From positions 620,001 to 684,000 of the forward strand of contig NZ_JBFEGG010000002.1 in NCBI RefSeq assembly GCF_047228935.1: DNA of 64,000 bases, written 5' to 3'. Position 1 is the first letter of the stretch. Every line of letters begins with the position of its first letter. This stretch comes from Ornithinibacillus sp047228935 (GTDB lineage: Bacteria; Bacillota; Bacilli; Bacillales; Amphibacillaceae). Shown here piece by piece: positions 8,750 to 17,695 of the stretch. The translations under genes were made by a program, and so were the position numbers. The notes below the pieces were generated by a model that made no database searches, was not told the DNA's origin, and worked only from the letters and a program-made list of their open reading frames with translations.

Positions 8750-9586
8750 TTATCCTTCTAAAACCTCAATAATTCTATCTAAATCATCATCAGTATAAAA
8801 CTCAATTTCGATTTTACCTTTTCGTTTACCACGTTGAATGCTAACTGCTGTGCCTAATCTATCACGCAATACAGTTTCACGTTCTTGCAGAAAAATATCC
8901 TTCTTTGGCTTCACTTTTTTCTTAACAGGTTTTTCATTAAGCGCGATGATTAGTTTTTCAACTTGTCTCACGTTTAACTTTTCACTTCGAATCTTCGTGA
9001 CTAGAGGTAAAATTTTATCTTTATCTTTTAATCCAAGAAGGGCGCGACCATGTCCCATTGAAAGCTCGCCATTGTTAATATATGCAATTACTTGGTCAGG
9101 AAGCCCTAATAACCTTACCATATTAGCAATATGAGAGCGGCTTTTCCCCAATCGTTTCGACAACTCTTCTTGGGTAATATTTAATTCCTTCATTAAGTTC
9201 GCATAAGCTTGTCCTTCTTCAACTGGTGATAAATCCTCACGCTGAAGGTTTTCAAGTAATGCTAGCTCCATCATTTTTTCATCGGTTAATTCTTTTACGA
9301 TTGCAGGGACTTCCGTTAGTCCAGCTTCTTTTGCAGCTCGGAAACGCCTTTCCCCTACTACGATTTCAAAACCTTTAATGCTTTTACGAACAATTAAAGG
9401 CTGAATAATGCCGAATTCTAGGATGGATTCTTTTAATTCCTCAATTGCATCGGTATCAAAAGTCTTTCTTGGCTGATAAGGATTTGGTCTACACTCCTTA
9501 ATCGGCAATTGTTGAACAACATCATCATCTTTTTCCTTTATTTCTGGAAAAAATGCATCTAGTCCTCTACCCAACCCTCGTGCCAT
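8750..9586 (-). CDS. spo0J: Chromosome partition protein ParB/Spo0J
   Basis: 278 residues. It starts MARGLGRGLDAFF, the segment that stimulates Soj ATPase. The CTP-binding motif GERRFRAAKEAG is near residues 78-89, a helix-turn-helix for parS binding follows (TQEELSKRLGKSRSHIANMVRLLGLP), and a C-terminal dimer domain ends the protein. It is a CTP-dependent DNA clamp that organises the origin and loads SMC. Its start overlaps the end of soj by 20 bp, so the two are translationally coupled. Two parS sites lie in this window. Confidence 0.97.
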   Translation of the reverse strand: MARGLGRGLDAFFPEIKEKDDDVVQQLPIKECRPNPYQPRKTFDTDAIEELKESILEFGIIQPLIVRKSIKGFEIVVGERRFRAAKEAGLTEVPAIVKELTDEKMMELALLENLQREDLSPVEEGQAYANLMKELNITQEELSKRLGKSRSHIANMVRLLGLPDQVIAYINNGELSMGHGRALLGLKDKDKILPLVTKIRSEKLNVRQVEKLIIALNEKPVKKKVKPKKDIFLQERETVLRDRLGTAVSIQRGKRKGKIEIEFYTDDDLDRIIEVLEG

Positions 9587-10340
9587 TAGCCATCACTTCC
9601 TTCGCTAATTCAAGATATACTTCTGCACCTTTAGACTTCGGATCATATGAAATGATCGGTAATCCATGACTCGGCGCTTCACCTAATCGTACATTTCTTG
9701 GAATAATAGAATTATAGACTTTATCTTGGAAGTATTTCTTCACTTCTTCAATGACTTGAATGCCCAAGTTAGTTCTAGCATCAAGCATCGTTAGAAGAAC
9801 TCCTTCTATCATTAAATCTTTGTTGAGATGCTTTTGAACTAGACGAATTGTATTTAACAACTGGCTTAGTCCTTCTAATGCATAATATTCGCATTGAACT
9901 GGAATTAATACGGTATCCGATGAAGTTAAAGCATTTAAAGTTAGGAGTCCAAGTGAAGGTGGACAATCAATAATAATGTAATCGTATTGATCTCTGATTT
10001 CCTCTAAAGCTTTTTTAAGTCTTATTTCACGGGAAATGGTTGGTACTAATTCTATTTCTGCACCTGCTAGTTGAATCGTTGCAGGGATAATATCTAGGTT
10101 TTCAACACTAGTTGGGACACATACTTCACGAGCTGATAAGTCCTCTACTAGTACATTGTATACACATTTATCCATATCTGCTTTATTTATTCCAACCCCA
10201 CTGGTTGCGTTACCTTGTGGATCTATGTCTACTAACAACACTTTGTTCCCTAAGTAAGCTAAGCAGGCACTTAGATTTACTGATGAAGTCGTTTTTCCAA
10301 CGCCACCTTTTTGGTTGGCGATAGACATAATCTTCCCCAT
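9567..10340 (-). CDS. soj: Chromosome partition ATPase ParA/Soj
   Basis: 257 residues, with the deviant Walker A KGGVGKTTSSVNL at residues 11-23, DIDPQGNAT and the Walker B region YIIIDCPPSLG. Soj binds DNA as an ATP dimer; the monomer inhibits DnaA and the dimer activates it. Operon with spo0J. Repeat copy 2 lies upstream, between it and noc. Confidence 0.97.
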   Translation of the reverse strand: MGKIMSIANQKGGVGKTTSSVNLSACLAYLGNKVLLVDIDPQGNATSGVGINKADMDKCVYNVLVEDLSAREVCVPTSVENLDIIPATIQLAGAEIELVPTISREIRLKKALEEIRDQYDYIIIDCPPSLGLLTLNALTSSDTVLIPVQCEYYALEGLSQLLNTIRLVQKHLNKDLMIEGVLLTMLDARTNLGIQVIEEVKKYFQDKVYNSIIPRNVRLGEAPSHGLPIISYDPKSKGAEVYLELAKEVMANGTRVG

Positions 10341-10489
10341 ATTTTCACCTACCTAAAACAATATACTTTTTATTTTATCACTTTTTTTGAGTTAGGGACT
10401 ATTATTTTTAATAATTTTATTGGAAATGGTAGATTTAATCCTATTTTACTAGTTTTCTTGAATAAAAAAATCTTTCTATCGGGGTCCGT

Positions 10490-10726
10490 AGCTGGTATAT
10501 ACTTCGCTTTTACTTCCAGCACAGGGGCGACATCTGCTCGAAACTACCTCGCAGTGTCTACCTTGCCGCGGGGGGCTGGTGAGCCAGGCAACTACTTGAG
10601 TAAACTTCTTTAATGCCTTGCCCCGAGGAAGCATACTGCGAAGAGTTACAAGTAGACGCAGAGGCATCTCACTGCGGGGTCTCACCGATACCCATGCTCC
10701 TGCTGGAGTCTCCGTATATACCAGCT
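10490..10726 (+). repeat. Structured intergenic repeat, copy 2 (both optional modules)
   Basis: A 237-bp element with perfectly complementary ends AGCTGGTATATAC and GTATATACCAGCT. It contains the A hairpin module (about 10512-10566) and the B module (about 10584-10674) inside the GGTGAG/CTCACC pair. It occupies the soj-noc gap downstream of the noc terminator. Short open frames through it are not credible genes: they follow the repeat rather than any start signal. Confidence 0.85.
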
Positions 10727-10779
10727 GCTCAGAGTAGTTACCCTTTCAACACTTCCCTCTTTTAATAGACTATAACCAT

Positions 10780-10811
10780 CAAAAAAATCCCCATCTTTTT
10801 TGATGGGGATG
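10780..10811 (-). terminator. Intrinsic terminator of noc
   Basis: On the minus strand ATCCCCATC-AAAAAA-GATGGGGAT is followed by seven T residues, 6 bp after the noc stop codon. Confidence 0.85.
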
Positions 10812-10815
10812 TAGA

Positions 10816-11679
10816 TTATTTCTTCTTCGGGATTTTAATGGTGATTTGGTAGTAGTCTTCTAGGTCTTGTTCGTCGGATTCGATGTTGATTCCGGTGTCG
10901 GATACCATGTTTAGGGATTGTCTTATCGTGTTCATGGCGATTCGGATATCTTTATTGATTCCTTTTAGCTTTGGTTTTCTTTTCTTAGGTTTTTCCTTTG
11001 TGTTGTTAATGTTTTCTATACGTTCTTCTGTTTGCTTTACATTTAAATCATGCTCGATGATTTCCTGCAGAAGTTTTAGTTGTAACTCTTCTTCTTTCAG
11101 CTTAATTAATGCTCTAGCATGTCGCTCGGTAATGTGTTTTTGTAGTAATGCTTCCTGTACCTGTTCCGGTAGTTTAAGCAGTCTTAGTTTATTTGCTATA
11201 GTAGACTGATTTTTCCCTAAACGTTGCGCTAACGCCTCTTGTGTTAGCCCTTGAAGCTCTAATAGCTTAGCATATGCTACTGCTTCTTCAATTACAGTTA
11301 GTTCCTCACGTTGTAGGTTCTCAATTAGAGCAACGGAAGCAGTTTGCGTATCATTCATATCACGAATAATAGCAGAAACATTTTCCCAACCTAGTGACTG
11401 TACCGCTCTCCAGCGACGTTCACCAGCAATAATTTCATAGCTATCTGTATCTATTTTTCGAACAACAATAGGCTGAATGATCCCGTGTGTATTAATTGTT
11501 TTTGCTAATTCTTCTATTTTCTCTTCATTAAATACCGATCTTGGTTGATACCTATTCGGCTGAATATGATTGACAGGAATTTGTATTACTTCATCAGGGT
11601 GAAAGCTTTCTTCCTCTACTACTACTTCATTTTCTTTCTCACCAATGCCAAATATGCGGTTAAATGGACTTACCATCAT
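10816..11679 (-). CDS. noc: Nucleoid occlusion protein Noc (ParB paralogue)
   Basis: 287 residues. The N-terminus SPFNRIFGIGEKE is the amphipathic membrane-binding segment of Noc. The CTP-binding motif GERRWRAVQSLG and the HTH LTQEALAQRLGKNQSTIANKLRLLKLP follow. Noc blocks Z-ring assembly over the nucleoid, binding its own sites (NBS) rather than parS; no NBS palindrome was noticed in this window. Its position between rsmG and soj is the standard one. Start chosen at 11679 behind AAAGGTGGTG; an adjacent ATG at 11676 is possible. Confidence 0.94.
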   Translation of the reverse strand: MMVSPFNRIFGIGEKENEVVVEEESFHPDEVIQIPVNHIQPNRYQPRSVFNEEKIEELAKTINTHGIIQPIVVRKIDTDSYEIIAGERRWRAVQSLGWENVSAIIRDMNDTQTASVALIENLQREELTVIEEAVAYAKLLELQGLTQEALAQRLGKNQSTIANKLRLLKLPEQVQEALLQKHITERHARALIKLKEEELQLKLLQEIIEHDLNVKQTEERIENINNTKEKPKKRKPKLKGINKDIRIAMNTIRQSLNMVSDTGINIESDEQDLEDYYQITIKIPKKK

Positions 11680-11759
11680 CAGACACCACCTTTATCTTAA
11701 TAAGATAGATTAATAGTTTTGCCTCTATTATCTATGAATCTCTCTATTTATATATAAAA

Positions 11760-11775
11760 TGTTTCACGTGAAACA
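11760..11775. promoter_or_regulatory. parS site 2
   Basis: A second perfect TGTTTCACGTGAAACA palindrome, in the rsmG-noc gap about 80 bp upstream of noc. The position is compatible with ParB-bound control of noc transcription. Confidence 0.97.
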
Positions 11776-11906
11776 TTATAGCCTGATATGTAAAAACGGT
11801 CTCACCTATCTACTATCGAAACCTATTCTAGTTTACCATAGAATGGACGTTAAGCCTATTTTATCACAATCCGATGTGCTTGGACATGTATGAATATCGA
11901 TTCGAC

Positions 11907-11942
11907 AAAAAAACAGGAAAAATGATGATTTCCTGTTTTTTT
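11907..11942 (-). terminator. Intrinsic terminator of rsmG
   Basis: AAACAGGAAA pairs with TTTCCTGTTT over an 8-base loop with a long T run on the minus side, 5 bp past the rsmG stop codon. Symmetric A and T runs mean it could also act in the other direction. Confidence 0.85.
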
Positions 11943-11946
11943 AGCA

Positions 11947-12663
11947 CTATTCAATTGGCTCTTTATTTGGTGTCCCAGGCTTACGTGGGTATTTCTTAGG
12001 TGTCTGTCTTTTCTTTGAAATAACCACTATAGAACGTTCACTATTTTCTTCTGGCAATGTAAAGGTATGAGTTGAGGCAATCTCTCCGCCTAATACTTCA
12101 ATCGCCTTTTTTCCACTTTGTAGTTCATCATTTGCCTGTGCACCTTTCATCGCTATAAAGACACCATTCTTTTTCGCTAGTGGAATACATAATTCACTTA
12201 AAACAGACATCCTCGCAACGGCTCTTGCCATTACCGTATCAAAGGACTCTCTAAACTTAGCATTTTTTCCGAAGGTTTCTGCCCTATCGTGATAAAACGC
12301 GACATTGGTTAACTCTAGTTGTGTAGCTAAATGATTTAGAAAGCCGATCCTTTTCTGCAAGGAGTCCACAATCGTTACTTTTATATGTGGGAAGCAAATT
12401 TTTAAAGGGATACTCGGAAATCCTGCTCCAGCTCCAACATCACAAATAGACTGATCCTTCGTGAAATCATGGTAGAAGGCTGCCGAAATGGAATCATAAA
12501 AATGCTTTAAGTATACATCTTCTTCTGCCGTTAGTGCTGTTAAGTTAATTTTTTCATTCCATTCTACTAATGTTTCAAAATAGATACGGAACTGTTCCAA
12601 CTGTCTATCGGTTAATTCTATACCCTTTTTCTCTAACTCAGCTCGGAATTGAGTTGGATTCAT
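11947..12663 (-). CDS. rsmG: 16S rRNA (guanine-527-N7) methyltransferase RsmG (GidB)
   Basis: 238 residues. The SAM-binding motif I reads VGAGAGFPSIPLKI, followed by IVDSLQKRIGFLNHLA and the conserved ARAVARMSVL. It methylates G527 of 16S rRNA, and its loss gives low-level streptomycin resistance in related species. It follows mnmG by 77 bp, a gap that holds a strong hairpin, so the pair may be only partly co-transcribed. Confidence 0.96.
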   Translation of the reverse strand: MNPTQFRAELEKKGIELTDRQLEQFRIYFETLVEWNEKINLTALTAEEDVYLKHFYDSISAAFYHDFTKDQSICDVGAGAGFPSIPLKICFPHIKVTIVDSLQKRIGFLNHLATQLELTNVAFYHDRAETFGKNAKFRESFDTVMARAVARMSVLSELCIPLAKKNGVFIAMKGAQANDELQSGKKAIEVLGGEIASTHTFTLPEENSERSIVVISKKRQTPKKYPRKPGTPNKEPIE

Positions 12664-12697
12664 TTATTCAAACTCCTTTATTGTTCTTATGTATAAC

Positions 12698-12731
12698 AGG
12701 GCCAGACCCCTAATAGATAAGGTCTGACCCT
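12698..12731 (-). terminator. Hairpin between mnmG and rsmG (possible attenuator)
   Basis: On the minus strand AGGGTCAGACC pairs with GGTCTGGCCCT (11 bp, one G-U) around a 12-base loop, with no following T run. It could be a partial terminator, a processing stem or a small dispersed palindrome. No second copy was seen in the window. Confidence 0.5.
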
Positions 12732-12740
12732 AAAAGTCAT

Positions 12741-14627
12741 CTAATTAGCTACTTTTGCAATTTTACCTTGCTCAATGTAAACGAGTAGAATCGAAATATC
12801 TGCTGGGTTAACACCTGAAATACGAGATGCCTGACCAACGGATAGTGGACGAACCATTTTTAGCTTTTGTCTTGCTTCTGTTGCCAGACCGCTAATCGCA
12901 TCGTAATCAAGATCATCTGGAATTTTCTTATCTTCCATCTTCTTCATACGTTCCACTTGCTCTTTTGCCTTTTTAATATAGCCTTCATACTTGATTTGAA
13001 TTTCTACTTGTTCTTTTACATCAGCTGGTAGGGATTCATTTGATTCAATGACAGAATCAATTAAATCATAGTTTAACTCTGGGCGCTTCAGTAAGTCATA
13101 AGCTTTCATCGGCTCTTTCAGTGGTGTTGCATTAGCTCCCTCTAGCATAGTTTGCACTTCAGGAGTTGGTTTAATCGTAATTTTACGAAGACGATTTTTT
13201 TCTTCTTCTACTTGTTGTTTCTTTAATTCGAATTGCTTATAACGTTCTTCTGAAATTAACCCTATTTCGTAACCTATATCTGTTAAGCGTAAATCTGCAT
13301 TATCATGACGTAATAATAGACGGTATTCCGCACGTGATGTTAATAGACGATAAGGCTCTTTTGTACCTTTTGTCACTAAATCATCAATTAAAACACCGAT
13401 ATAAGCTTGAGAGCGATCTAGGATTACTGGTTCTTTTCCGAGTACTTTTGCTGCCGCATTAATACCCGCCATAATTCCTTGAGCAGCTGCTTCTTCATAA
13501 CCAGAAGTACCATTGATTTGACCCGCTGTATATAGACCAGGAATCTTTTTAAGCTCTAATGTCGGCCATAGCTGTGTAGGCACAACTGCATCATACTCAA
13601 TCGCATAACCAGGACGCATCATTTCTGCTTTTTCTAATCCTGGAATTGAGCGAAGAATTTCATGTTGAACAGACTCTGGTAACGAAGTAGAAAGTCCTTG
13701 GACATATACTTCTTCTGTATCTCTTCCTTCTGGCTCTAAGAAGATTTGGTGACGTGGTTTATCATTGAAACGCACGATTTTATCTTCAATAGAAGGACAA
13801 TAACGAGGTCCAGTACCACGTTTTGCACCAGAATACATCGCAGAAAGTCCTAAATTGTCATTAATTACTTTGTGCGTAAATTCATTTGTATACGTTAACC
13901 AGCAAGGGATTTGATCCGTAATAAACTCAGTTGTCTCATATGAGAATCCTTGAGGCTTATCATCCCCTGGTTGAATTTCGGTTTTAGAGTAATCAATCGT
14001 ATGACTGTTTACACGTGGTGGTGTACCGGTTTTGAATCGAGTTAATTCAATTCCTAGTTGTTCTAGATTCTCAGAAAGTTTAATAGAAGGACGTTGGTTG
14101 TTTGGTCCACTTTCATATTCTAAATCTCCCATTAACACTTTTCCACGCATGAATGTACCAGTTGTAATAATAACCGTTTCTGCTCGGTAAGCTGCACCGG
14201 TTTCGGTCATTACTCCTTTACATACACCGTCTTCTACAATTAGTTCGTCAACCATGCCTTGACGAATGGTAAGATTCTCTTGATTTTCTAAAGTTTGTTT
14301 CATTTCTTTTATATAAATTGGTTTATCTGCTTGAGCACGTAATGCTTGAACTGCAGGGCCTTTTCCTGTGTTTAGCATACGCATTTGAATATAGCTTTTA
14401 TCAATGGTTTTTGCCATTTGTCCGCCAAGTGCATCGATTTCTCGTACGACGATACCTTTTGCTGGTCCACCAACTGATGGGTTACATGGCATAAAAGCGA
14501 TCATATCAAGGTTTAGGGTTAGCATTAGTGTTTTGGCGCCCATTTTTGCTGCTGCAAGGGCTGCTTCTACACCAGCATGACCTGCGCCGACAACAATCGT
14601 ATCATATTGCCCTGCGTTATATACCAT
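12741..14627 (-). CDS. mnmG: tRNA uridine-34 5-carboxymethylaminomethyl modification enzyme MnmG (GidA)
   Basis: 628 residues. The FAD dinucleotide-binding motif VVGAGHAGVEAALAAAKMG is near the N-terminus, and GTFMRG and the PGYAIEYDAV block follow. The C-terminal helical domain that binds MnmE and tRNA ends ILLVYIEQGKIAKVAN. With MnmE it modifies the wobble uridine of several tRNAs. Usual gene order mnmE-mnmG-rsmG; repeat copy 3 separates it from mnmE. Confidence 0.97.
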   Translation of the reverse strand: MVYNAGQYDTIVVGAGHAGVEAALAAAKMGAKTLMLTLNLDMIAFMPCNPSVGGPAKGIVVREIDALGGQMAKTIDKSYIQMRMLNTGKGPAVQALRAQADKPIYIKEMKQTLENQENLTIRQGMVDELIVEDGVCKGVMTETGAAYRAETVIITTGTFMRGKVLMGDLEYESGPNNQRPSIKLSENLEQLGIELTRFKTGTPPRVNSHTIDYSKTEIQPGDDKPQGFSYETTEFITDQIPCWLTYTNEFTHKVINDNLGLSAMYSGAKRGTGPRYCPSIEDKIVRFNDKPRHQIFLEPEGRDTEEVYVQGLSTSLPESVQHEILRSIPGLEKAEMMRPGYAIEYDAVVPTQLWPTLELKKIPGLYTAGQINGTSGYEEAAAQGIMAGINAAAKVLGKEPVILDRSQAYIGVLIDDLVTKGTKEPYRLLTSRAEYRLLLRHDNADLRLTDIGYEIGLISEERYKQFELKKQQVEEEKNRLRKITIKPTPEVQTMLEGANATPLKEPMKAYDLLKRPELNYDLIDSVIESNESLPADVKEQVEIQIKYEGYIKKAKEQVERMKKMEDKKIPDDLDYDAISGLATEARQKLKMVRPLSVGQASRISGVNPADISILLVYIEQGKIAKVAN

Positions 14628-14705
14628 AGCTTTTCATCCTTTCGTTGTTTTAAAATAATTATTTTGTTTATAGTGAGAAATATAATATAGATCCTTTCAC
14701 TGAGC

Positions 14706-14877
14706 GGTCCGAAAACACGGAGACTCCAGTGGGAGGATAGGCATCGGTGAGACCCCACAGGAGCGATAGCTCCGAGGAGGCTCACCACCAGCCGCCCACG
14801 GCAAGGTAGACACTGCGAGGTTTTTTCGAGCAGATGTCGCCCCTGTACTGGAAGTGAAAGCGAAGTGTATTCGGACC
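14706..14877 (-). repeat. Structured intergenic repeat, copy 3 (with A module)
   Basis: A 172-bp element with ends GGTCCGAAAACAC and GTGTATTCGGACC (one A-A mismatch) and central hairpin GGAGC-gata-GCTCC. The A module lies at 14802-14856 and there is no B module. It lies between mnmE, 36 bp from its stop codon, and mnmG. It is the only copy whose orientation relative to the preceding gene is opposite to the rest. Confidence 0.85.
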
Positions 14878-14913
14878 GCGGGTACGGCTATAGAACTCTG
14901 TATTTTCTATACT

Positions 14914-16293
14914 TTATTTCCCTAAACAGAATTGGGAGAATAACTGGTCGATTAGACTATCACTAGCGGTGTCGCCGATGATTTCGCCTAGGAACTCCCA
15001 TGTTCTAGTTACGTCTATTTGTACGATGTCTAGTGGCATTCCCATTTCTAAGGAATTCATTGCGTCTTCTAATGCTTGTTTTGCCTGTCTTAATAGCTGA
15101 ATATGTCTTACGTTTGATACATAGGTTAAATCACCTGTATCAATGTCCCCAGCAAAGAAAGAAGAGGCAATGGCTGATTCTAATTGATCAATTCCTTCTT
15201 CTTTTAATAAGGAAGTCGTAACGATTTTTTTATCGCCAACCATTTCTTTCACTTGATCCATATTTAGCTTTTGCTCAAGGTCTGTTTTATTGACTATTAC
15301 AATATATTCAAGTCCTTGAACCGCTTCAAATAATCGTAAATCTTCCTCAGATAACACTTCATTATAATTTAAAACAAATAAAATAAGATCCGCATCTTTT
15401 AACGCTTGACGTGAACGCTCTACACCAATTCGTTCTACAATATCTTCTGTATCTCGAATTCCAGCTGTATCGACCAAACGTAACGGAATACCTCGTACAT
15501 TCACATATTCCTCGATGATATCTCTTGTTGTACCTGGAATATCCGTAACAATTGCTTTATTCTCTTGTACTAATGCATTTAGTAAGGAGGATTTTCCAAC
15601 GTTTGGACGACCAATAATGGCAGTTGCAATTCCCTCACGAAGGATTTTCCCTTGTTTCGCTACACTTAGTAGCTCTTCAATCTCCGCATGCACTTCTTTT
15701 GTTTTTTGTCGCATCATTTCATGTGACATTTCTTCTACATCATCATATTCTGGATAATCGATATTCACCTCAACATGGGCAACAGTTTCCAGTAAAGATT
15801 GACGGTATTTTTTAATTAAAGCAGATAAACGTCCATCCATTTGCTTTAACGCCACATTCATCGCTTTATCCGTCTTCGCACGAATCAAATCCATCACCGC
15901 TTCCGCCTGTGATAAATCGATACGTCCATTTAAAAAGGCACGTTTGGTAAATTCACCTGGATCTGCTAAACGTGCACCTTGTGATAATACAATTTCTAAC
16001 ACACGATTAACCGACACGAGACCACCGTGACAATTTATTTCTACTACATCTTCACGGGTAAAAGTTTTCGGTCCACGCATAATCGTTACCATTACTTCTT
16101 CCGCAACTTCATTCGTTTCTGGATCGATTATTTTACCATAATGAATCGTATGGGAATCTACTTTACTTAAATCTTTCCCTTTATAAACCTTCGACGTTAT
16201 TTCTATCGCATCTGGACCACTTAATCGAACAATCGATATCGCACCCTCACCAATCGGGGTAGAAATTGCCGTAATCGTATCCGTCTCAAACAT
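14914..16293 (-). CDS. mnmE: tRNA modification GTPase MnmE (TrmE/ThdF)
   Basis: From the ATG at 16293 behind GGAGGTG the protein has 459 residues, the normal length; the longer frame from 16314 runs through that ribosome site. It has an N-terminal tetrahydrofolate-binding domain (TISTPIGEGAISIVRLSG-like start), the G domain with GRPNVGKSSLLN, DTAGIRDT and NKTD, and the C-terminal FCLGK whose cysteine is essential. It works with MnmG. A cluster of DnaA boxes lies in its upstream region. Confidence 0.97.
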   Translation of the reverse strand: MFETDTITAISTPIGEGAISIVRLSGPDAIEITSKVYKGKDLSKVDSHTIHYGKIIDPETNEVAEEVMVTIMRGPKTFTREDVVEINCHGGLVSVNRVLEIVLSQGARLADPGEFTKRAFLNGRIDLSQAEAVMDLIRAKTDKAMNVALKQMDGRLSALIKKYRQSLLETVAHVEVNIDYPEYDDVEEMSHEMMRQKTKEVHAEIEELLSVAKQGKILREGIATAIIGRPNVGKSSLLNALVQENKAIVTDIPGTTRDIIEEYVNVRGIPLRLVDTAGIRDTEDIVERIGVERSRQALKDADLILFVLNYNEVLSEEDLRLFEAVQGLEYIVIVNKTDLEQKLNMDQVKEMVGDKKIVTTSLLKEEGIDQLESAIASSFFAGDIDTGDLTYVSNVRHIQLLRQAKQALEDAMNSLEMGMPLDIVQIDVTRTWEFLGEIIGDTASDSLIDQLFSQFCLGK

Positions 16294-16341
16294 TCTTTTC
16301 ACCTCCACTATCATTTTTCATCTATATAAAACCACATATTT

Positions 16342-16475
16342 TTATCCACATTTTTTAGCAACGGATTTTTTACCGTCACTAACTTAATAGAATAACACAT
16401 CTGAACATAAAAATAAACTTATCCACAAGAATAAATTTATTTCCATTTTTTCTGAAGTTATTCACATGTGGATAA
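16342..16475. promoter_or_regulatory. DnaA-box cluster upstream of mnmE
   Basis: Within 134 bp there are two perfect TTATCCACA boxes (16342, 16419), a TTATTCACA (16458) and, directly abutting it, a perfect inverse box TGTGGATAA (16467). It is about 4.8 kb from dnaA and separate from oriC. Clusters of this kind outside oriC bind DnaA in B. subtilis and modulate both transcription and initiation. The spacer is AT-rich and otherwise shows no gene. Confidence 0.75.
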
Positions 16476-16524
16476 GTTTATTTAAGGAAACTATTTTAGT
16501 TATACACAAAAAAATATCTAGAAA

Positions 16525-16555
16525 CAAAAAACAAGCATGAATGCACATGCCTGTT
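16525..16555 (-). terminator. Intrinsic terminator of the YozQ-like gene
   Basis: On the minus strand AACAGGCATG pairs with CATGCTTGTT (one G-U), followed by TTTTT, 6 bp after the stop codon at 16561. Confidence 0.75.
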
Positions 16556-16560
16556 CCATA

Positions 16561-16782
16561 CTAATTATCTAAATCCTCACCCTTATAACTCTTCAATTCT
16601 CCTTGTTCATCCAACTGATCAATTTGTCCGTCTATTGTACCTTCCGTATATGCATCTGTTGCTTGTTCATGTGTCATGGCTAACCCTTTTTCCGTTTCAT
16701 TACTGCTTTGGTAACCTGATACATCATAATATTTCTCTGCAACTTCCTTCGAATTATTTAGTTCTTTTTTATCTTTACCCAT
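16561..16782 (-). CDS. Small YozQ-like protein (DUF4025)
   Basis: 73 residues from the ATG at 16782, which has AAAGGAAAGGA upstream; the longer frame has no supported start. It is very hydrophilic and acidic, with EKYYDVSGYQSSNETEKGLA, THEQATDAYTEGTIDG and an acidic end. This resembles the short DUF4025/YozQ proteins of Bacillus; function unknown. It follows the 16799-17050 gene by 16 bp, so the two likely form an operon. Confidence 0.7.
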   Translation of the reverse strand: MGKDKKELNNSKEVAEKYYDVSGYQSSNETEKGLAMTHEQATDAYTEGTIDGQIDQLDEQGELKSYKGEDLDN

Positions 16783-16798
16783 CAAATCTTCCTTTCCT

Positions 16799-17050
16799 TT
16801 AATGTACTCGTTTGCAAATGTCCTCGAGATCCGCAAGTAGACTTTGTATATCCCTATCCTGTAACAAAATCGGGATTTGATCATTTACCGTAATATAGCA
16901 AGAATCCTTTTGCTCACTTAAATATGAAACCATTTTAACTAATTGATCTAAGGATAACGATGACGCAGTGGAAATCGTTTTTACCTGGGTTAAGTAAAAA
17001 CTTTTTTGATCAATTTCTCCTTGGAATATTGCCCCGTTAAACTGCTCCAC
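16799..17050 (-). CDS. Hypothetical protein of 83 residues
   Basis: The GTG at 17050 lies 7 bases after AGAGGAGG, so I prefer it over the ATG at 17077, which precedes that ribosome site. The product begins MEQFNGAIFQGEIDQKSFYL and shows alternating strands and helices without membrane segments or a recognised motif. Two cysteines are present (SCYIT, DICKRVH). It probably shares an operon with the YozQ-like gene. I do not recognise its family. Confidence 0.55.
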   Translation of the reverse strand: MEQFNGAIFQGEIDQKSFYLTQVKTISTASSLSLDQLVKMVSYLSEQKDSCYITVNDQIPILLQDRDIQSLLADLEDICKRVH

Positions 17051-17140
17051 CGCACATCCTCCTCTTTGCTCGAACATTATTCTTTAGTATGGAACGGATT
17101 AGAGAAAACATACATGAGAAAATAGCCACTTTGCCCATAA

Positions 17141-17174
17141 AAAAACATACTAAGAAACGTAATCTTAGTATGTT
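17141..17174 (-). terminator. Intrinsic terminator after the 17.2-18.2 kb operon
   Basis: On the minus strand AACATACTAAGA pairs with TCTTAGTATGTT, followed by a run of T residues. Confidence 0.8.
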
Positions 17175-17209
17175 CTGAACTAAATGGTTATGTGTCATTT
17201 CACAATGCT

Positions 17210-17674
17210 TTAATATTCTCCTTTAATGACAAAAAACGAACCTCGAATTGTTCCTGCTAGTTTTGACTTTTGCCTCGCAAACTTAAACTTCCCTTCTAAT
17301 TCTTTCGGAACTTCCATCCCCTCCGAAAGCTTAAAACCGACAGCCCGCTTCTTCGGATCATCTACCGTATACATGACGTTTACTGCAAGACCATCTTCAT
17401 AAAAAACATAGGCAAATTGGATGTTTTCCACTTGAAAACGTGAGGTTTCTATAGGTTTTGCACTAAATTCAATATCACGTTCTTCCTTCAAAATTCGGTT
17501 CACATAATCGATTGTTTCCTGACTCTCACTAGCTGGTACAACCGTAAAATCATGCTGATATTTATTCTTAAAATATCGCGCTTCATTTGCCCGTAATCCA
17601 GCAAGAGCTTCCACTACAGGGGAAGATTCTAAACTAACTGTAGATACATTTTTAAAATCAACAATATAAGCCAT
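17210..17674 (-). CDS. Hypothetical protein, partner of the GyrI-like gene
   Basis: 154 residues from the second of two close ATGs (17674), which is 7 bases from GAGGAGG. The sequence is soluble and strand-rich, with FKNVSTVSLESSPVVEALAG at the start and VQNI-like core strands FAYVFYEDGLAVNVMYTVDD; I do not recognise a family. It follows the GyrI-like gene by 21 bp and shares its terminator, so the two are expressed together. Confidence 0.65.
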   Translation of the reverse strand: MAYIVDFKNVSTVSLESSPVVEALAGLRANEARYFKNKYQHDFTVVPASESQETIDYVNRILKEERDIEFSAKPIETSRFQVENIQFAYVFYEDGLAVNVMYTVDDPKKRAVGFKLSEGMEVPKELEGKFKFARQKSKLAGTIRGSFFVIKGEY

Positions 17675-17695
17675 TTCCATACCTCCTCAAAGATA

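Noticed and set aside
10476..10685. 69-residue reading frame on the minus strand through the soj-noc gap
   Set aside because: It lies inside repeat copy 2 and similar peptides appear from other copies of the repeat; there is no ribosome site and the conservation is that of stems, not codons.
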